A stretch of 9,833 bases of DNA, taken from positions 1-9,833 of the forward strand of contig CALMOO010000122.1 of NCBI GenBank assembly GCA_937871705.1, read 5' to 3'. This document shows positions 1 to 6,670 of this stretch, in pieces (positions within the stretch are counted from its first letter, which is position 1; each line of letters begins with the position of its first letter). The notes beneath the pieces are model-generated. The model did no database searches and was not told the origin of the DNA. It saw only the letters and a list, made by a program, of their open reading frames with translations. The stretch comes from an uncultured Hymenobacter sp. (GTDB lineage: Bacteria; Bacteroidota; Bacteroidia; Cytophagales; Hymenobacteraceae). Position numbers and translations under genes: made by a program.

Positions 1-1253
1 GCCACCAGCGGGGCCGAAAACGAGGTGCCTTCCAGTCGCTCGTAGCCGCTGGGCGTGGTGGTGAGCACGATGCCGAAGGCCGCTACGTCGGGCTTGAGGC
101 GGCGGTCGGCGCTGGGGCCGGTCGAGCTGAAGCCCACGTGCAGGCCCGTAGCCGGGTCGAGGCCACCCACGGCTAGCGCCGAGTCGGCATCGGCGGGCGT
201 GCCGATGCGGCCCCAATCGTTGTCGCCGTCGTTGCCAGCTGCGCTTACTACCAGTAGGCCTTTGCGAGCGGCCAGGTTGGCGGCCCTGGCAATGAGTGAG
301 TGGTGGCCATCCATCCATTCGGGAAAGTAGCGCTGCTCGGTATAAGCTAAGGACGAGCTGATTATATCGGCGCCTTCGCGGTCGGCCCACTCGGCGGCGC
401 GCAGCCAGGCTTCTTCCTCGCCGATGCGCTCGCGAGTCAGGCTTTCGGTGCGAGCCAGCAGGTAGGTGGCATCGGGCGCGAGGCCCAACGCCGGGCCGGC
501 ATGCAGGCTGTCGGCGGTGGGCAGGCGCCCTGCCAGGCAGCCCAGCACCTCGGTGCCGTGCGAGCCGCCCCGAAACACATCGGCGCGGTTGCGCAGAAAA
601 TCATAGGTAGCCGCAATGCGCCGCTCGCGCCGCAACGCCTGAAAAGCCGGGTGCCGCTCCACGCCATTAAACCCCACGTCGAACACCGCAATGCGAACGC
701 CCCGCCCCGTGAGGCCAGCCCGGCCTAGCGCCGCCCGGCCCAGCACCGCCGTTTGCTGGCGGGCCAGCAAGTAGTCGTTGGCGCTAATGCTGGCGCTGGC
801 CTGGCGCGCGGGCTGGGCGAGCGGGTGGGCGGCCAGGTGGTCGCCCCCTACCCCCACTGCCTCGGGCCAAGCCACCACCCGCCGCACGCCCGGCAGCCGC
901 CGCAGCGCCGCCACCTGGGCGGGCGTGGCCCGGCAAGCCACGGCATTAAACCAGCGGCTGATGAGCGTGAGCGTGTCGGTGCCGGCCCGCACTTGCGCCA
1001 GGTAGTCGGGCCGCACGGGCAGGTCCGACGCCTCGAAGGGGGGTAGGCCCTGCCGGCAGCGGCGGGCCTGCGCGGCCGGGCTGAAGTACGTGGTGGGGTC
1101 GAAGCTTACACCTGCTTTGTCGGCAAAGCTTACCCAGTAGCGCAGCGGGGCGGGGGCACCCCGGCTACCGGCTGCCACGGCCGGAGCCCACAGTAGCGGC
1201 AGCAGGCTCAGCCAGCCGGCCAGGGCCCAGTTACCGCTCATTCTTAGTCTCAT
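1..1253 (-). CDS. Exported subtilisin-like S8 serine protease (3' end outside window)
   Basis: This is an exported serine endopeptidase of the subtilase (S8) family; 417 codons are visible and the C-terminus lies beyond the left edge. All catalytic elements are present in one frame: Asp192 (VFDVGF), His232 (SHGTEV), the oxyanion Asn341 (SAAGND) and nucleophile Ser411 (GTSFSAP). Residues 1-28 form a signal peptide with a hydrophobic core and an AVAA cleavage region. Residues of about 35-125 (YWVSFADKAG, then FSPAAQARR) resemble the N-terminal pro-region of Bacteroidota S8 peptidases. I chose ATG 1253; an in-frame ATG at 1241 would also leave a usable signal peptide. A T9SS sorting domain is common in such proteases but cannot be checked here. 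The next gene upstream, an M28 peptidase, is also exported; a 354-bp gap with its own -7 box suggests separate transcription. The substrate is unknown. Confidence 0.93.
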   Translation of the reverse strand, partial: MRLRMSGNWALAGWLSLLPLLWAPAVAAGSRGAPAPLRYWVSFADKAGVSFDPTTYFSPAAQARRCRQGLPPFEASDLPVRPDYLAQVRAGTDTLTLISRWFNAVACRATPAQVAALRRLPGVRRVVAWPEAVGVGGDHLAAHPLAQPARQASASISANDYLLARQQTAVLGRAALGRAGLTGRGVRIAVFDVGFNGVERHPAFQALRRERRIAATYDFLRNRADVFRGGSHGTEVLGCLAGRLPTADSLHAGPALGLAPDATYLLARTESLTRERIGEEEAWLRAAEWADREGADIISSSLAYTEQRYFPEWMDGHHSLIARAANLAARKGLLVVSAAGNDGDNDWGRIGTPADADSALAVGGLDPATGLHVGFSSTGPSADRRLKPDVAAFGIVLTTTPSGYERLEGTSFSAPLV

Positions 1254-1307
1254 AGTGTGTCGGGATAGCAACTAGCCGGCTTGTACGGAGGTGGCGCGGG
1301 GCCGCCG

Positions 1308-1315
1308 CAAAAATA
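1308..1315 (-). promoter_or_regulatory. Putative -7 promoter element for the S8 protease gene
   Basis: Read on the minus strand, the octamer is TATTTTTG, an exact match to the Bacteroidota housekeeping -7 consensus TAnnTTTG. It lies 54 bp upstream of the S8 start codon, which predicts a 5' leader of roughly 45-50 nt. A TTG at 1341-1343 (minus strand) could serve as the -33 element, but the 25-bp spacer is longer than usual. Confidence 0.5.
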
Positions 1316-1489
1316 ACCCGGCGGGCTCACCGCCGCGCCGCAATTAGTACATTAGCAACCGGCCACTTTGCAGCAAGCTGATGGTGGTATTTTAAGTTAA
1401 ACACAAGCGAGCAGGATGCATACTATGCCCCCAGACAGAGCGCTCGCCCGCATCATTCTTAGCATTTAGCTGCCCTAGTGGCCGCATTA

Positions 1490-1529
1490 GGCCTGCCCGA
1501 AGCCCATGCTGTAGGGCCACGGGCAGGCC
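1490..1529 (-). terminator. Hairpin downstream of the M28 gene, possible terminator
   Basis: A perfect 10-bp inverted repeat (GGCCTGCCCG at 1490-1499, CGGGCAGGCC at 1520-1529) encloses a 20-nt loop, in which GCCC (1502-1505) and GGGC (1514-1517) can extend pairing. It starts 78 bp beyond the M28 stop codon. There is no U-tract on the minus strand, so an intrinsic terminator of classical form is not shown; it may instead protect the 3' end of the message. Confidence 0.4.
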
Positions 1530-1607
1530 CATTTTACGCGCCCTACCCCTGCTCAAAGCGACAACTGCGTCAAGAGGCTACTAAGCAGTACCGGCATCGG
1601 CTCTTAG

Positions 1608-3011
1608 TTACAACCCATACTTACTCAGCAAGTAAATCAGCGAGGCCATGCTGGCGCCGCCCAACTCCAGCTCGCGCTTATTGACTTGCTCAAACACATC
1701 GAGCGCCGAGTGGTGCAGGTCGAAGTAGCGTTGTGAGTCGCAGTCGTAGCCAAACAGCGCGGTGGGGTGCACGGCCGCCGTCAGCGGCTCGATGTCGGTG
1801 CCGGCGTGGCCCACCGTGAGGTCGCCGGCGTGGTAGGGCGCCAGCAGTGGGCTCCAGGCGGCCACCTTCTTGTAGAGGGCGGGGGTAGTCTCGGCATTGA
1901 AGCCACGGGGCGGGAAGCCGCCGCCGTCGCTCTCAATGGCGGCGAGGTGCGTCTCGTGGTTTTGCTGGGCCAGCTCGGCGTATTTGTTGCCGCCGCGGGT
2001 GCCGTTTTCTTCGTTCATGAATAGCACGGTGCGCACCGTGCGCTCGGGGCGCAGGCCGGCGGCGCGCAGCAGACGCACGGCCTCAATGCTTTGCACCACG
2101 CCGGTGCCATCGTCGTGGGCGCCCTGGGCAAGGTCCCAGGAGTCGAGGTGGCCGCCCACGGTGATAAACTGGTCGGGAAATTTCGAGCCGCGCACCTCGC
2201 CTACCACGTTGTAGCTGGTCACGTCGGGCAGGGTTTGACAGCTCATTTCCAACTCAAACTGCAGGGTGGGGTCGGCGGACAGCAGGTGGCTCAGCTCGTC
2301 GGCGGCCATGGTGCTGAGGGCCGCGCCGGGCACTTTGGTGGGCGTGTCGCCGTAGTTGGTGGCGCCGGTGTGGGGGTAGTTATCGCGCGAGCTGGTGAGC
2401 GAGCGCACCAGGGCACCCACCGCGCCGCGCCGACCAGCCTCGGCGGGGCCGCTGCGGCGCTGGTCGCCCGCGCCGCCGTAGGCGGTGCCGGGCTCAATGA
2501 GCGCATCATCGAAGGGTCGGTTAAAGAAAATGAACTTGCCTTTTACGGCCGCATCGGGCAGGGCTTTCAGCTCAGCTAGGCTTTTTACTTCGACCACCCC
2601 AGCGCGCAGCTTGCCCCCGGTGCCCACCGAGCCGCCGAGCGCGCACACGGCCACCGCCACGTGCTTGCCCTTGTTGCCGATGATTTCGGCCTTTTCGCGG
2701 GCGCCGCGCACCCAGTGCGGCACCTGGCACTCCTGCAAGTACACCTTGTCGTAGCAGCCGGCTTTCTCCATCGTCAGCTTGCCCCACGCCACGGCCTGCG
2801 CCGCCTGGGGCGAGCCGGCGAGCCTACCCCCTATTTTTTGGCAGAGGTAGCGCAGGTTCTCGTAGCTCTGGCCGCGCAGCAAGGCTTCGTCATAAATTTT
2901 GCGAACGGCAAGCGAGTCAATTTTGGGCGTGGCTGGCGCAGCTTGGGCGCGAGCCGTAGCAGCGCTACCCCCCAGCAAGCCCGCTAATAGCAAAGAGTAA
3001 ATTCGACGCAT
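1608..3011 (-). CDS. Exported M28-family metallopeptidase (carboxypeptidase Q-like, with PA-type insert)
   Basis: A 467-residue zinc exopeptidase of the M28 family, which removes amino acids from peptides using two zinc ions. The metal and catalytic set is complete and in order: His288 and Asp290 (GGHLDSWD), Asp300 (AHDDGTG), Glu334-Glu335 (NEENG), Asp362 (ESDGG) and His433/His434 (DLHHSALD). The GHLDSWD and GTDIEPL signatures fit the carboxypeptidase Q/plasma glutamate carboxypeptidase branch better than the PSMA branch. A protease-associated-like segment lies at about 130-260, before the catalytic core. Residues 1-23 are a signal peptide (cleavage near ARAQA), so the enzyme is periplasmic or secreted. 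ATG 3011 is the start; a -7 box 36 bp upstream supports independent transcription although the preceding lipoprotein gene ends only 49 bp away. Substrate specificity cannot be told from sequence. Confidence 0.93.
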   Translation of the reverse strand: MRRIYSLLLAGLLGGSAATARAQAAPATPKIDSLAVRKIYDEALLRGQSYENLRYLCQKIGGRLAGSPQAAQAVAWGKLTMEKAGCYDKVYLQECQVPHWVRGAREKAEIIGNKGKHVAVAVCALGGSVGTGGKLRAGVVEVKSLAELKALPDAAVKGKFIFFNRPFDDALIEPGTAYGGAGDQRRSGPAEAGRRGAVGALVRSLTSSRDNYPHTGATNYGDTPTKVPGAALSTMAADELSHLLSADPTLQFELEMSCQTLPDVTSYNVVGEVRGSKFPDQFITVGGHLDSWDLAQGAHDDGTGVVQSIEAVRLLRAAGLRPERTVRTVLFMNEENGTRGGNKYAELAQQNHETHLAAIESDGGGFPPRGFNAETTPALYKKVAAWSPLLAPYHAGDLTVGHAGTDIEPLTAAVHPTALFGYDCDSQRYFDLHHSALDVFEQVNKRELELGGASMASLIYLLSKYGL

Positions 3012-3047
3012 GAAAGAAGAAATGAACTAGAAAAACACGTTATCGGC

Positions 3048-3055
3048 CAAATGTA
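3048..3055 (-). promoter_or_regulatory. Putative -7 promoter element for the M28 peptidase gene
   Basis: The minus-strand octamer TACATTTG matches TAnnTTTG exactly and lies 36 bp upstream of the M28 start codon, in the short gap after the lipoprotein gene. No well-spaced -33 TTG is visible; the upstream side lies inside the lipoprotein coding sequence. Confidence 0.5.
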
Positions 3056-3060
3056 CCAGC

Positions 3061-3903
3061 TTAACGCGATTTTTGCTGCTTCCACAAGCCCCGCTCGCGC
3101 AGCATGTGCGCCACCGGCGAGTTGGGGCGCAGCAGCGGCAGCAGCTCGGCGTAAGGAACAGTGACGGCGGGCATACCGTAAACGTAGGCCACCAACTCGT
3201 AGGTGGTGTATTGAAATACCAGCCCTGCCTCGACCATGCCAAGACCATTGCGCGGCAATGGCGCGGCTTTGGATAGGGTTAAAAAATCATCGCTCGTAAT
3301 ATCTTCGTCCTGCTCCAGGTGGTGGGTAATTAGCCGGCTTAGCGCCGTATCAGCACCGCTGCGGATAATGTCAGCAAGCTTTAGGGCGCGCCCGGTCCGC
3401 AAATCATAGACTGTGGCACTGGCACTGTGCGATGGGTGCACGGCACCTAAGGCCTCATTTCCGTTGAATTCGCGGAGGGCCAGGAAGCCATACGCATTGT
3501 AATCGACTTGCAAACTCTCCTCAGTATGCACGCAGCCTTCGGCCGCCGCGTGCACCAGCCGGCGGCGCTTGGCCGGCACGGGGCACTGCAACAGCCGCAA
3601 CGCGGGGCGCAGTGTATCGGGGCCAAGCAGGTGCAGAAACTCCTGGCTGCAGCCGCTGGGCGCGCCTTCTGCTCGGGTCTGATAATCGGCCTGGCTTTCT
3701 CCCTCCTCACGCTCAGGCTTGCAAGGCACCTCGGCGTTCTCCGTAAGCAGCTCGTAGCGCACGGCCGCTATTCGGTCCTGCGCGTGAGTGTAGTCCTTGT
3801 GCAAGCTGAAGTCGGGTGGCGAGGCCGTTTTATCGGGGGCCGATTGGCAAGCTGCTAGGAAGGTCAGCAGCGCGCTTAGCCATACATAGCTGAGGTTTCT
3901 CAC
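3061..3903 (-). CDS. Lipoprotein with DUF3298 (RsiV-type) C-terminal domain
   Basis: A 280-residue predicted lipoprotein. The N-terminus has a lipoprotein signal peptide ending in LAAC, so Cys19 would be lipidated and the protein anchored in the envelope. The C-terminal half (about 150-260) resembles the DUF3298 domain found in RsiV-like anti-sigma factors and PdaC-type deacetylases: a YDLRTG motif (166-171) introducing an ALKLADII segment, then a GLVFQY strand (227-232) leading to VTVPYAEL (247-254). Four further cysteines (61, 85, 107, 124) could form two disulfides in the exported middle part. No catalytic residues are evident, so a ligand-binding or structural role is more likely than catalysis. 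The start is GTG at 3903; nearby ATGs are out of frame. It follows the histidine phosphatase gene by 24 bp and shares its promoter, most likely. The biological role is unknown. Confidence 0.82.
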   Translation of the reverse strand: MRNLSYVWLSALLTFLAACQSAPDKTASPPDFSLHKDYTHAQDRIAAVRYELLTENAEVPCKPEREEGESQADYQTRAEGAPSGCSQEFLHLLGPDTLRPALRLLQCPVPAKRRRLVHAAAEGCVHTEESLQVDYNAYGFLALREFNGNEALGAVHPSHSASATVYDLRTGRALKLADIIRSGADTALSRLITHHLEQDEDITSDDFLTLSKAAPLPRNGLGMVEAGLVFQYTTYELVAYVYGMPAVTVPYAELLPLLRPNSPVAHMLRERGLWKQQKSR

Positions 3904-3927
3904 GCCCCGAAACTACGCCTACCCCTC

Positions 3928-4464
3928 CTACCGAGCACCGTAGCGGCTCACCTTTAGCCCGGCTGGTTTGCCCTCGCGCAGCTCTACTTTAAAAAGGTAG
4001 CCATATTCCTCGTCCTTAATCTCAGTCATCGGTGCCTGCACGCCTAGCTCCGTAAGCAGGGGTAGCAGCGTGTTAGAATGGCCCACCACGACCACCGTGC
4101 GCCCCGCATATTCCTGCTTGATGCGCGCGGCCAGGGCGGCGGGCTCTTTGGCACTGTAAACCAAAGGCATGAGGCCCGTAGCCTGGGCCAGCGGCGCCAG
4201 CGTAGCGCGCGTGCGGCGGGTATCGGTGGTGAACAGAGCGGCCGGGTGTCGGCGGGCCAGCTGCTGGCGCAGCGCTTGGGCGCGGGCTTCGCCGGCGGGC
4301 GTCAAGGGCGGGTCAGTAAGGCCGGGAGTGAGGTCTTTTTCGGCGTGGCGCACCAAGTAGATGATGGTAGCGGGCGGCGCGGCCACCACAGGGGCACACA
4401 GCGCTAGCAGCAGCCCCAGCCACAAGCTCCCTACCCCTACCAACCACCACCGACTAGCTCGCAT
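3928..4464 (-). CDS. Exported histidine phosphatase superfamily protein (SixA/Ais-like)
   Basis: A 178-residue member of the histidine phosphatase superfamily (branch 1), which works through a phosphohistidine intermediate. The RHAEK motif supplies Arg39 and nucleophile His40; TDTRRTRAT (80-88) supplies the conserved second arginine region; VGHSNT supplies the second His129. LTPAGEARA (54-62) is the usual helix after the first motif. Unlike cytoplasmic SixA, it carries an N-terminal hydrophobic signal segment (1-29, ending VVAA), so it acts in the periplasm or beyond. That fits a phosphomonoesterase on an envelope or extracellular substrate, rather than dephosphorylation of a cytoplasmic phosphotransfer protein; the substrate is unknown. 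ATG 4464 has a consensus -7 box 42 bp upstream. The downstream lipoprotein gene begins 24 bp after its TAG stop, suggesting a two-gene operon. Confidence 0.9.
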   Translation of the reverse strand: MRASRWWLVGVGSLWLGLLLALCAPVVAAPPATIIYLVRHAEKDLTPGLTDPPLTPAGEARAQALRQQLARRHPAALFTTDTRRTRATLAPLAQATGLMPLVYSAKEPAALAARIKQEYAGRTVVVVGHSNTLLPLLTELGVQAPMTEIKDEEYGYLFKVELREGKPAGLKVSRYGAR

Positions 4465-4506
4465 CTTATTTTCCCTCCCAACTTAAGTACAGCTTCACTA
4501 CCCGCG

Positions 4507-4514
4507 CAAAGATA
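4507..4514 (-). promoter_or_regulatory. Putative -7 promoter element for the phosphatase-lipoprotein operon
   Basis: The minus-strand octamer TATCTTTG is an exact TAnnTTTG match, 42 bp upstream of the phosphatase start codon. No properly spaced -33 TTG is seen. The area immediately upstream contains two copies of AGCGGCCGCC (4516-4525 and 4549-4558). Confidence 0.55.
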
Positions 4515-4515
4515 A

Positions 4516-4558
4516 AGCGGCCGCCGCCACACCCGAGACGGGCATCGCAGCGGCCGCC
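4516..4558. repeat. Twin 10-bp repeat AGCGGCCGCC upstream of the phosphatase promoter
   Basis: AGCGGCCGCC occurs at 4516-4525 and 4549-4558, 33 bp apart start to start, close to three helical turns. Each copy contains the palindrome GCGGCCGC. The first copy sits directly upstream of the -7 box, so it would overlap the polymerase-binding region. An operator role is possible but GC-rich chance repetition is a real alternative. Confidence 0.35.
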
Positions 4559-4586
4559 AAACCCGCGGGCTGACCGGCAGTATGGC

Positions 4587-4615
4587 GGGGGTAGGCCCGG
4601 ACTGGCCCTACCCCC
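4587..4615 (-). terminator. Hairpin after the GH16 gene, possible terminator
   Basis: GGGGGTAGG (4587-4595) pairs perfectly with CCTACCCCC (4607-4615); allowing a bulged C at 4608 the stem extends to about 11 bp through GGCC. It lies 11 bp beyond the glucanase TAG stop. Neither strand has a following U-tract. The stem is built from one copy of the frequent heptamer CTACCCC and its complement. Confidence 0.45.
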
Positions 4616-4625
4616 ACCCGAGCAC

Positions 4626-6086
4626 CTAATGCTTGCTAAAGGAACGGGTAACGCGCTTTTGCTCGGGCGTGACGAGCAGCAGCGTATAAGGGCCAGCCCG
4701 CAGCCCCGACACGTCCAGGCCTCCGCTACCGATGGTGCCCTGGCTTTTTACCTGGCCGGTGGCGTCCAGAATCTGGTAGTGGCTGCCGGTTAGCTCCGCC
4801 TCGGTGGCCAGGTGCATCTGGTCGGTGGCCGGGTTGGGGTAGAGGCTGAGGCTCTGCGCGCTAAGGGGGGTAGCGGTGGCCGATGGCGCCGCGGTCATAC
4901 GCGATGCCGTGGCCGCACTGGCGCTGGCCGTTGCCACCTTGGTGATGCGCACCCAGTTGAGGTTGTAGCCGCCGGTTTGGGCGAAAACGCCGAAGTTGTA
5001 AGTACCCGCGTTCACCGTTACGGTGCGCGAAACGGTGGTCCAGTTTTGCCAGCCGCCGGTGGCCGGGATGGTCGTGTTGCCGAGCTGAATGCTGCCGGCA
5101 TTCAAGTCGGACGACACCGTGCCGCCGCTGGGGCTCGCTACCCGGTACTCCAGGGTGTAAGTACCGGAAGTCGGGAAATTAATGTTGTTGAATACCAGGT
5201 AGTCATTGGCATCGATGTAGCCCATATCCTGGCCGCCGCCCGTGTCAGTGGTAGTTTCTACCTGCATTCCGCTGTTCACGTTCGCGCTTTCAGCCTGCAG
5301 CGTGACGGAGCTAGCCGCCGGCGCGTTCGTGAGCTGATATACCCGCACGTAATCGACGTACATGGTGGCGGGCAGCTTGCTTTCGTCTACCGTCTGGCCT
5401 GGCCAGTTGCCGGCCACGGCCAGGTTAAGCAGCATAAAAAACGGCCGCTGAAACTCCTCGGTGCCGCCCGTATTGTTGGTGATGTTCAGCTCGTGGTACT
5501 TCGTGCCGTCCATAAACCAGCGCACGTAGGTAGGCGTCCACTCAATGCTGTAAACGTGGTAGTCGTCGGTGGTAGTGATGCTGTTGCCGTAGTCGGCCTG
5601 GCCGTTGTTATCCCAGTGCGCGGTGCCGTACACCTTGGGGTCGGTGTTGACGTACTCCATGATGTCGAGCTCGCCGCACTTGGGCCAGCCCACCGAGTTG
5701 ATGTTGGCGCCCAGCATCCAGAAAGCCGGCCACAGCCCCTGCCCGATGGGCCGCTTGATGCGCGCCTCAATGCGACCATAGGTTATCTCTTTGAGGCCCT
5801 GCGTTTTCATGCGGGCCGAGGTGTAGGGCATGCCGCCCACACTTTGCTTCTTGGCGGTAATCTGTAGCTGGCCGTTGACTACGGTTGCGTTGGCCGGCTG
5901 GTAATATTCCTTCTCGTTGTTGCCCCAGCCACCGCCGCCATTCTCAAATTGCCAGCTCGAGCTGATACCGTTGGTAAACTCATCGGCCCAGACCTGCTGG
6001 TAAGTTTGAGCCTGGCTGGCCGTGTGCCCGAGCAGTGCCAGTGCGGCCGTGCCCAGTAGGGTAGTAAGCGTACATTTCTTTTTCAT
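4626..6086 (-). CDS. Secreted GH16 endo-beta-1,3-glucanase (laminarinase-like) with CBM6 and T9SS sorting domain
   Basis: A 486-residue secreted glycoside hydrolase. The order is signal peptide (1-26, SQA before Gln27), GH16 catalytic domain (about 30-252), CBM6 carbohydrate-binding module (about 260-383), an Ala/Ser/Thr-rich linker (384-411) and a type A T9SS C-terminal sorting domain (412-486, beginning SLYPNPATD). The GH16 active site is GELDIMEY, giving nucleophile Glu139, Asp141 and acid/base Glu144; the extra residue in ExDxxE and the WPAFWMLG segment fit laminarinase-type enzymes. CBM6 is recognised from LQAESANV and the DTGGGQDMGYIDANDY stretch. The protein should cross the outer membrane through T9SS and be released or attached at the surface, cutting beta-1,3- or mixed-linkage glucans. 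I start at ATG 6086, because this gives a proper signal peptide; the open frame extends back to 6257 but that part looks non-coding. It is transcribed divergently from the two-component system. Confidence 0.95.
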   Translation of the reverse strand: MKKKCTLTTLLGTAALALLGHTASQAQTYQQVWADEFTNGISSSWQFENGGGGWGNNEKEYYQPANATVVNGQLQITAKKQSVGGMPYTSARMKTQGLKEITYGRIEARIKRPIGQGLWPAFWMLGANINSVGWPKCGELDIMEYVNTDPKVYGTAHWDNNGQADYGNSITTTDDYHVYSIEWTPTYVRWFMDGTKYHELNITNNTGGTEEFQRPFFMLLNLAVAGNWPGQTVDESKLPATMYVDYVRVYQLTNAPAASSVTLQAESANVNSGMQVETTTDTGGGQDMGYIDANDYLVFNNINFPTSGTYTLEYRVASPSGGTVSSDLNAGSIQLGNTTIPATGGWQNWTTVSRTVTVNAGTYNFGVFAQTGGYNLNWVRITKVATASASAATASRMTAAPSATATPLSAQSLSLYPNPATDQMHLATEAELTGSHYQILDATGQVKSQGTIGSGGLDVSGLRAGPYTLLLVTPEQKRVTRSFSKH

Positions 6087-6484
6087 GGGTGGGTAGGGAA
6101 AAAATGGTGGGAAAGAATTGACAGGTAAGCATCGCGGAAGAAATAGATAATGAATAAAAACGCAGCGGAAAGAAGCTGGCAGAGGTAGTAAGCGGCGGCC
6201 CAACAGCAACGGCGGTTGGCGCCGGCAGCCCGCCGATAACCAGCAAGCCACCGCCAAATATCAGTGGCATTGCACGAGAACCCAGTGCCGTAGCGGCGGC
6301 CGATTAGGGCATTTTTGGGCGGGCGAGCGCTCAGTTTTACACTTACGGCACATACTCCCGCAGGTGGTTTGCCCGGCCGTAGCTTCAAAGCCTACCTGAC
6401 TAGCCACACCATTCTGTGGTTAAAAAACAACGCTAGGCAGCACAAATTGCCAAAATTTTGCACCTATCCGGCACTCGGGGTGGT

Positions 6485-6524
6485 GGCCGCCAGGGTGGCA
6501 CGCTGCCACTCGCTACGGCGGGCC
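6485..6524. other. Nested GC-rich hairpin in the response-regulator upstream region
   Basis: An inner stem GTGGCA/TGCCAC (6495-6500 and 6504-6509, 3-nt loop) lies inside an outer stem formed by GGCCGCC (6485-6491) and GGCGGGCC (6517-6524) with one bulged G at 6520. A CTACCCC heptamer follows immediately (6525-6531). There is no U-tract, so its role as a terminator, leader structure or chance fold is open. Confidence 0.35.
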
Positions 6525-6564
6525 CTACCCCTCACGTTTACCGGGTTCACCACCTACTTGGGCG

Positions 6565-6608
6565 AGCCAATCTTCATCTTCATCAAAACGACAGCCAATC
6601 TTCATCTT
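6565..6608 (+). repeat. Direct repeat AGCCAATCTTCATCTT, two copies upstream of the response regulator
   Basis: The 16-mer AGCCAATCTTCATCTT occurs exactly at 6565-6580 and again at 6593-6608, 28 bp apart start to start. The second copy ends 62 bp before the response regulator start codon. OmpR-family regulators bind direct repeats, so an autoregulatory site is a reasonable inference. The 28-bp period is longer than the usual 10-11 bp spacing of OmpR half-sites, and a local tandem duplication would give the same picture. Confidence 0.5.
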
Positions 6609-6670
6609 TCACTTAACGCATCATATCGTACGTTGCACCATCTTCCTTCATTCCTACACTCCCAACAGCC

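Larger units (their letters stand above)
1254..1607. other. 354-bp intergenic region between M28 and S8 peptidase genes
   Basis: No convincing gene is present. The region holds the S8 promoter candidate near 1308-1315, an AT-richer stretch around 1340-1410 and a perfect 10-bp inverted repeat at 1490-1529. A small plus-strand frame starting with GTG at 1478 runs into the 3' end of the M28 gene, but it has no recognisable domain and I do not count it as a gene. Confidence 0.6.
6087..6670. other. 584-bp divergent intergenic region (glucanase / response regulator)
   Basis: This gap must contain the promoters of both the GH16 gene (minus) and the two-component system (plus). The GH16-proximal 100 bp is A/T-richer. 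Only near matches to TAnnTTTG are visible: GATATTTG on the minus strand at 6255-6262, and CATTTTTG (6310-6317) and AAATTTTG (6453-6460) on the plus strand. It also contains a hairpin (6485-6524) and a 16-bp direct repeat (6565-6608). A 123-codon plus-strand frame from a TTG at 6315 overlaps the regulator start and shows no domain; I do not accept it as a gene. Confidence 0.6.

Noticed and set aside
1478..1684. Plus-strand 68-codon frame between the two peptidase genes
   Set aside because: GTG start, overlap with the M28 3' end in antisense, no motif and an internal inverted repeat. More likely chance.
2091..2579. Plus-strand 162-codon frame
   Set aside because: It is antisense to the M28 peptidase and consists of Gly/Ala/Val/His-rich shadow sequence.
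4812..5867. A 351-codon open frame on the plus strand
   Set aside because: It lies wholly antisense to the GH16 gene, whose catalytic and CBM6 motifs are unmistakable. The frame is a by-product of high GC and its translation has no recognisable domain.
6087..6257. N-terminal extension of the glucanase to an ATG at 6257
   Set aside because: The added 57 residues would place the clear signal peptide (MKKKCTLTTLL) in the interior. They are Pro/Leu/Arg-rich with no similarity to a domain, so ATG 6086 is preferred.
6401..6427. Small hairpin next to an A6 run (CCACA/TGTGG)
   Set aside because: The A-run follows the stem on the plus strand and so would be a T-run preceding it on the minus strand. 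It is not terminator-like and the short stem is compatible with chance.
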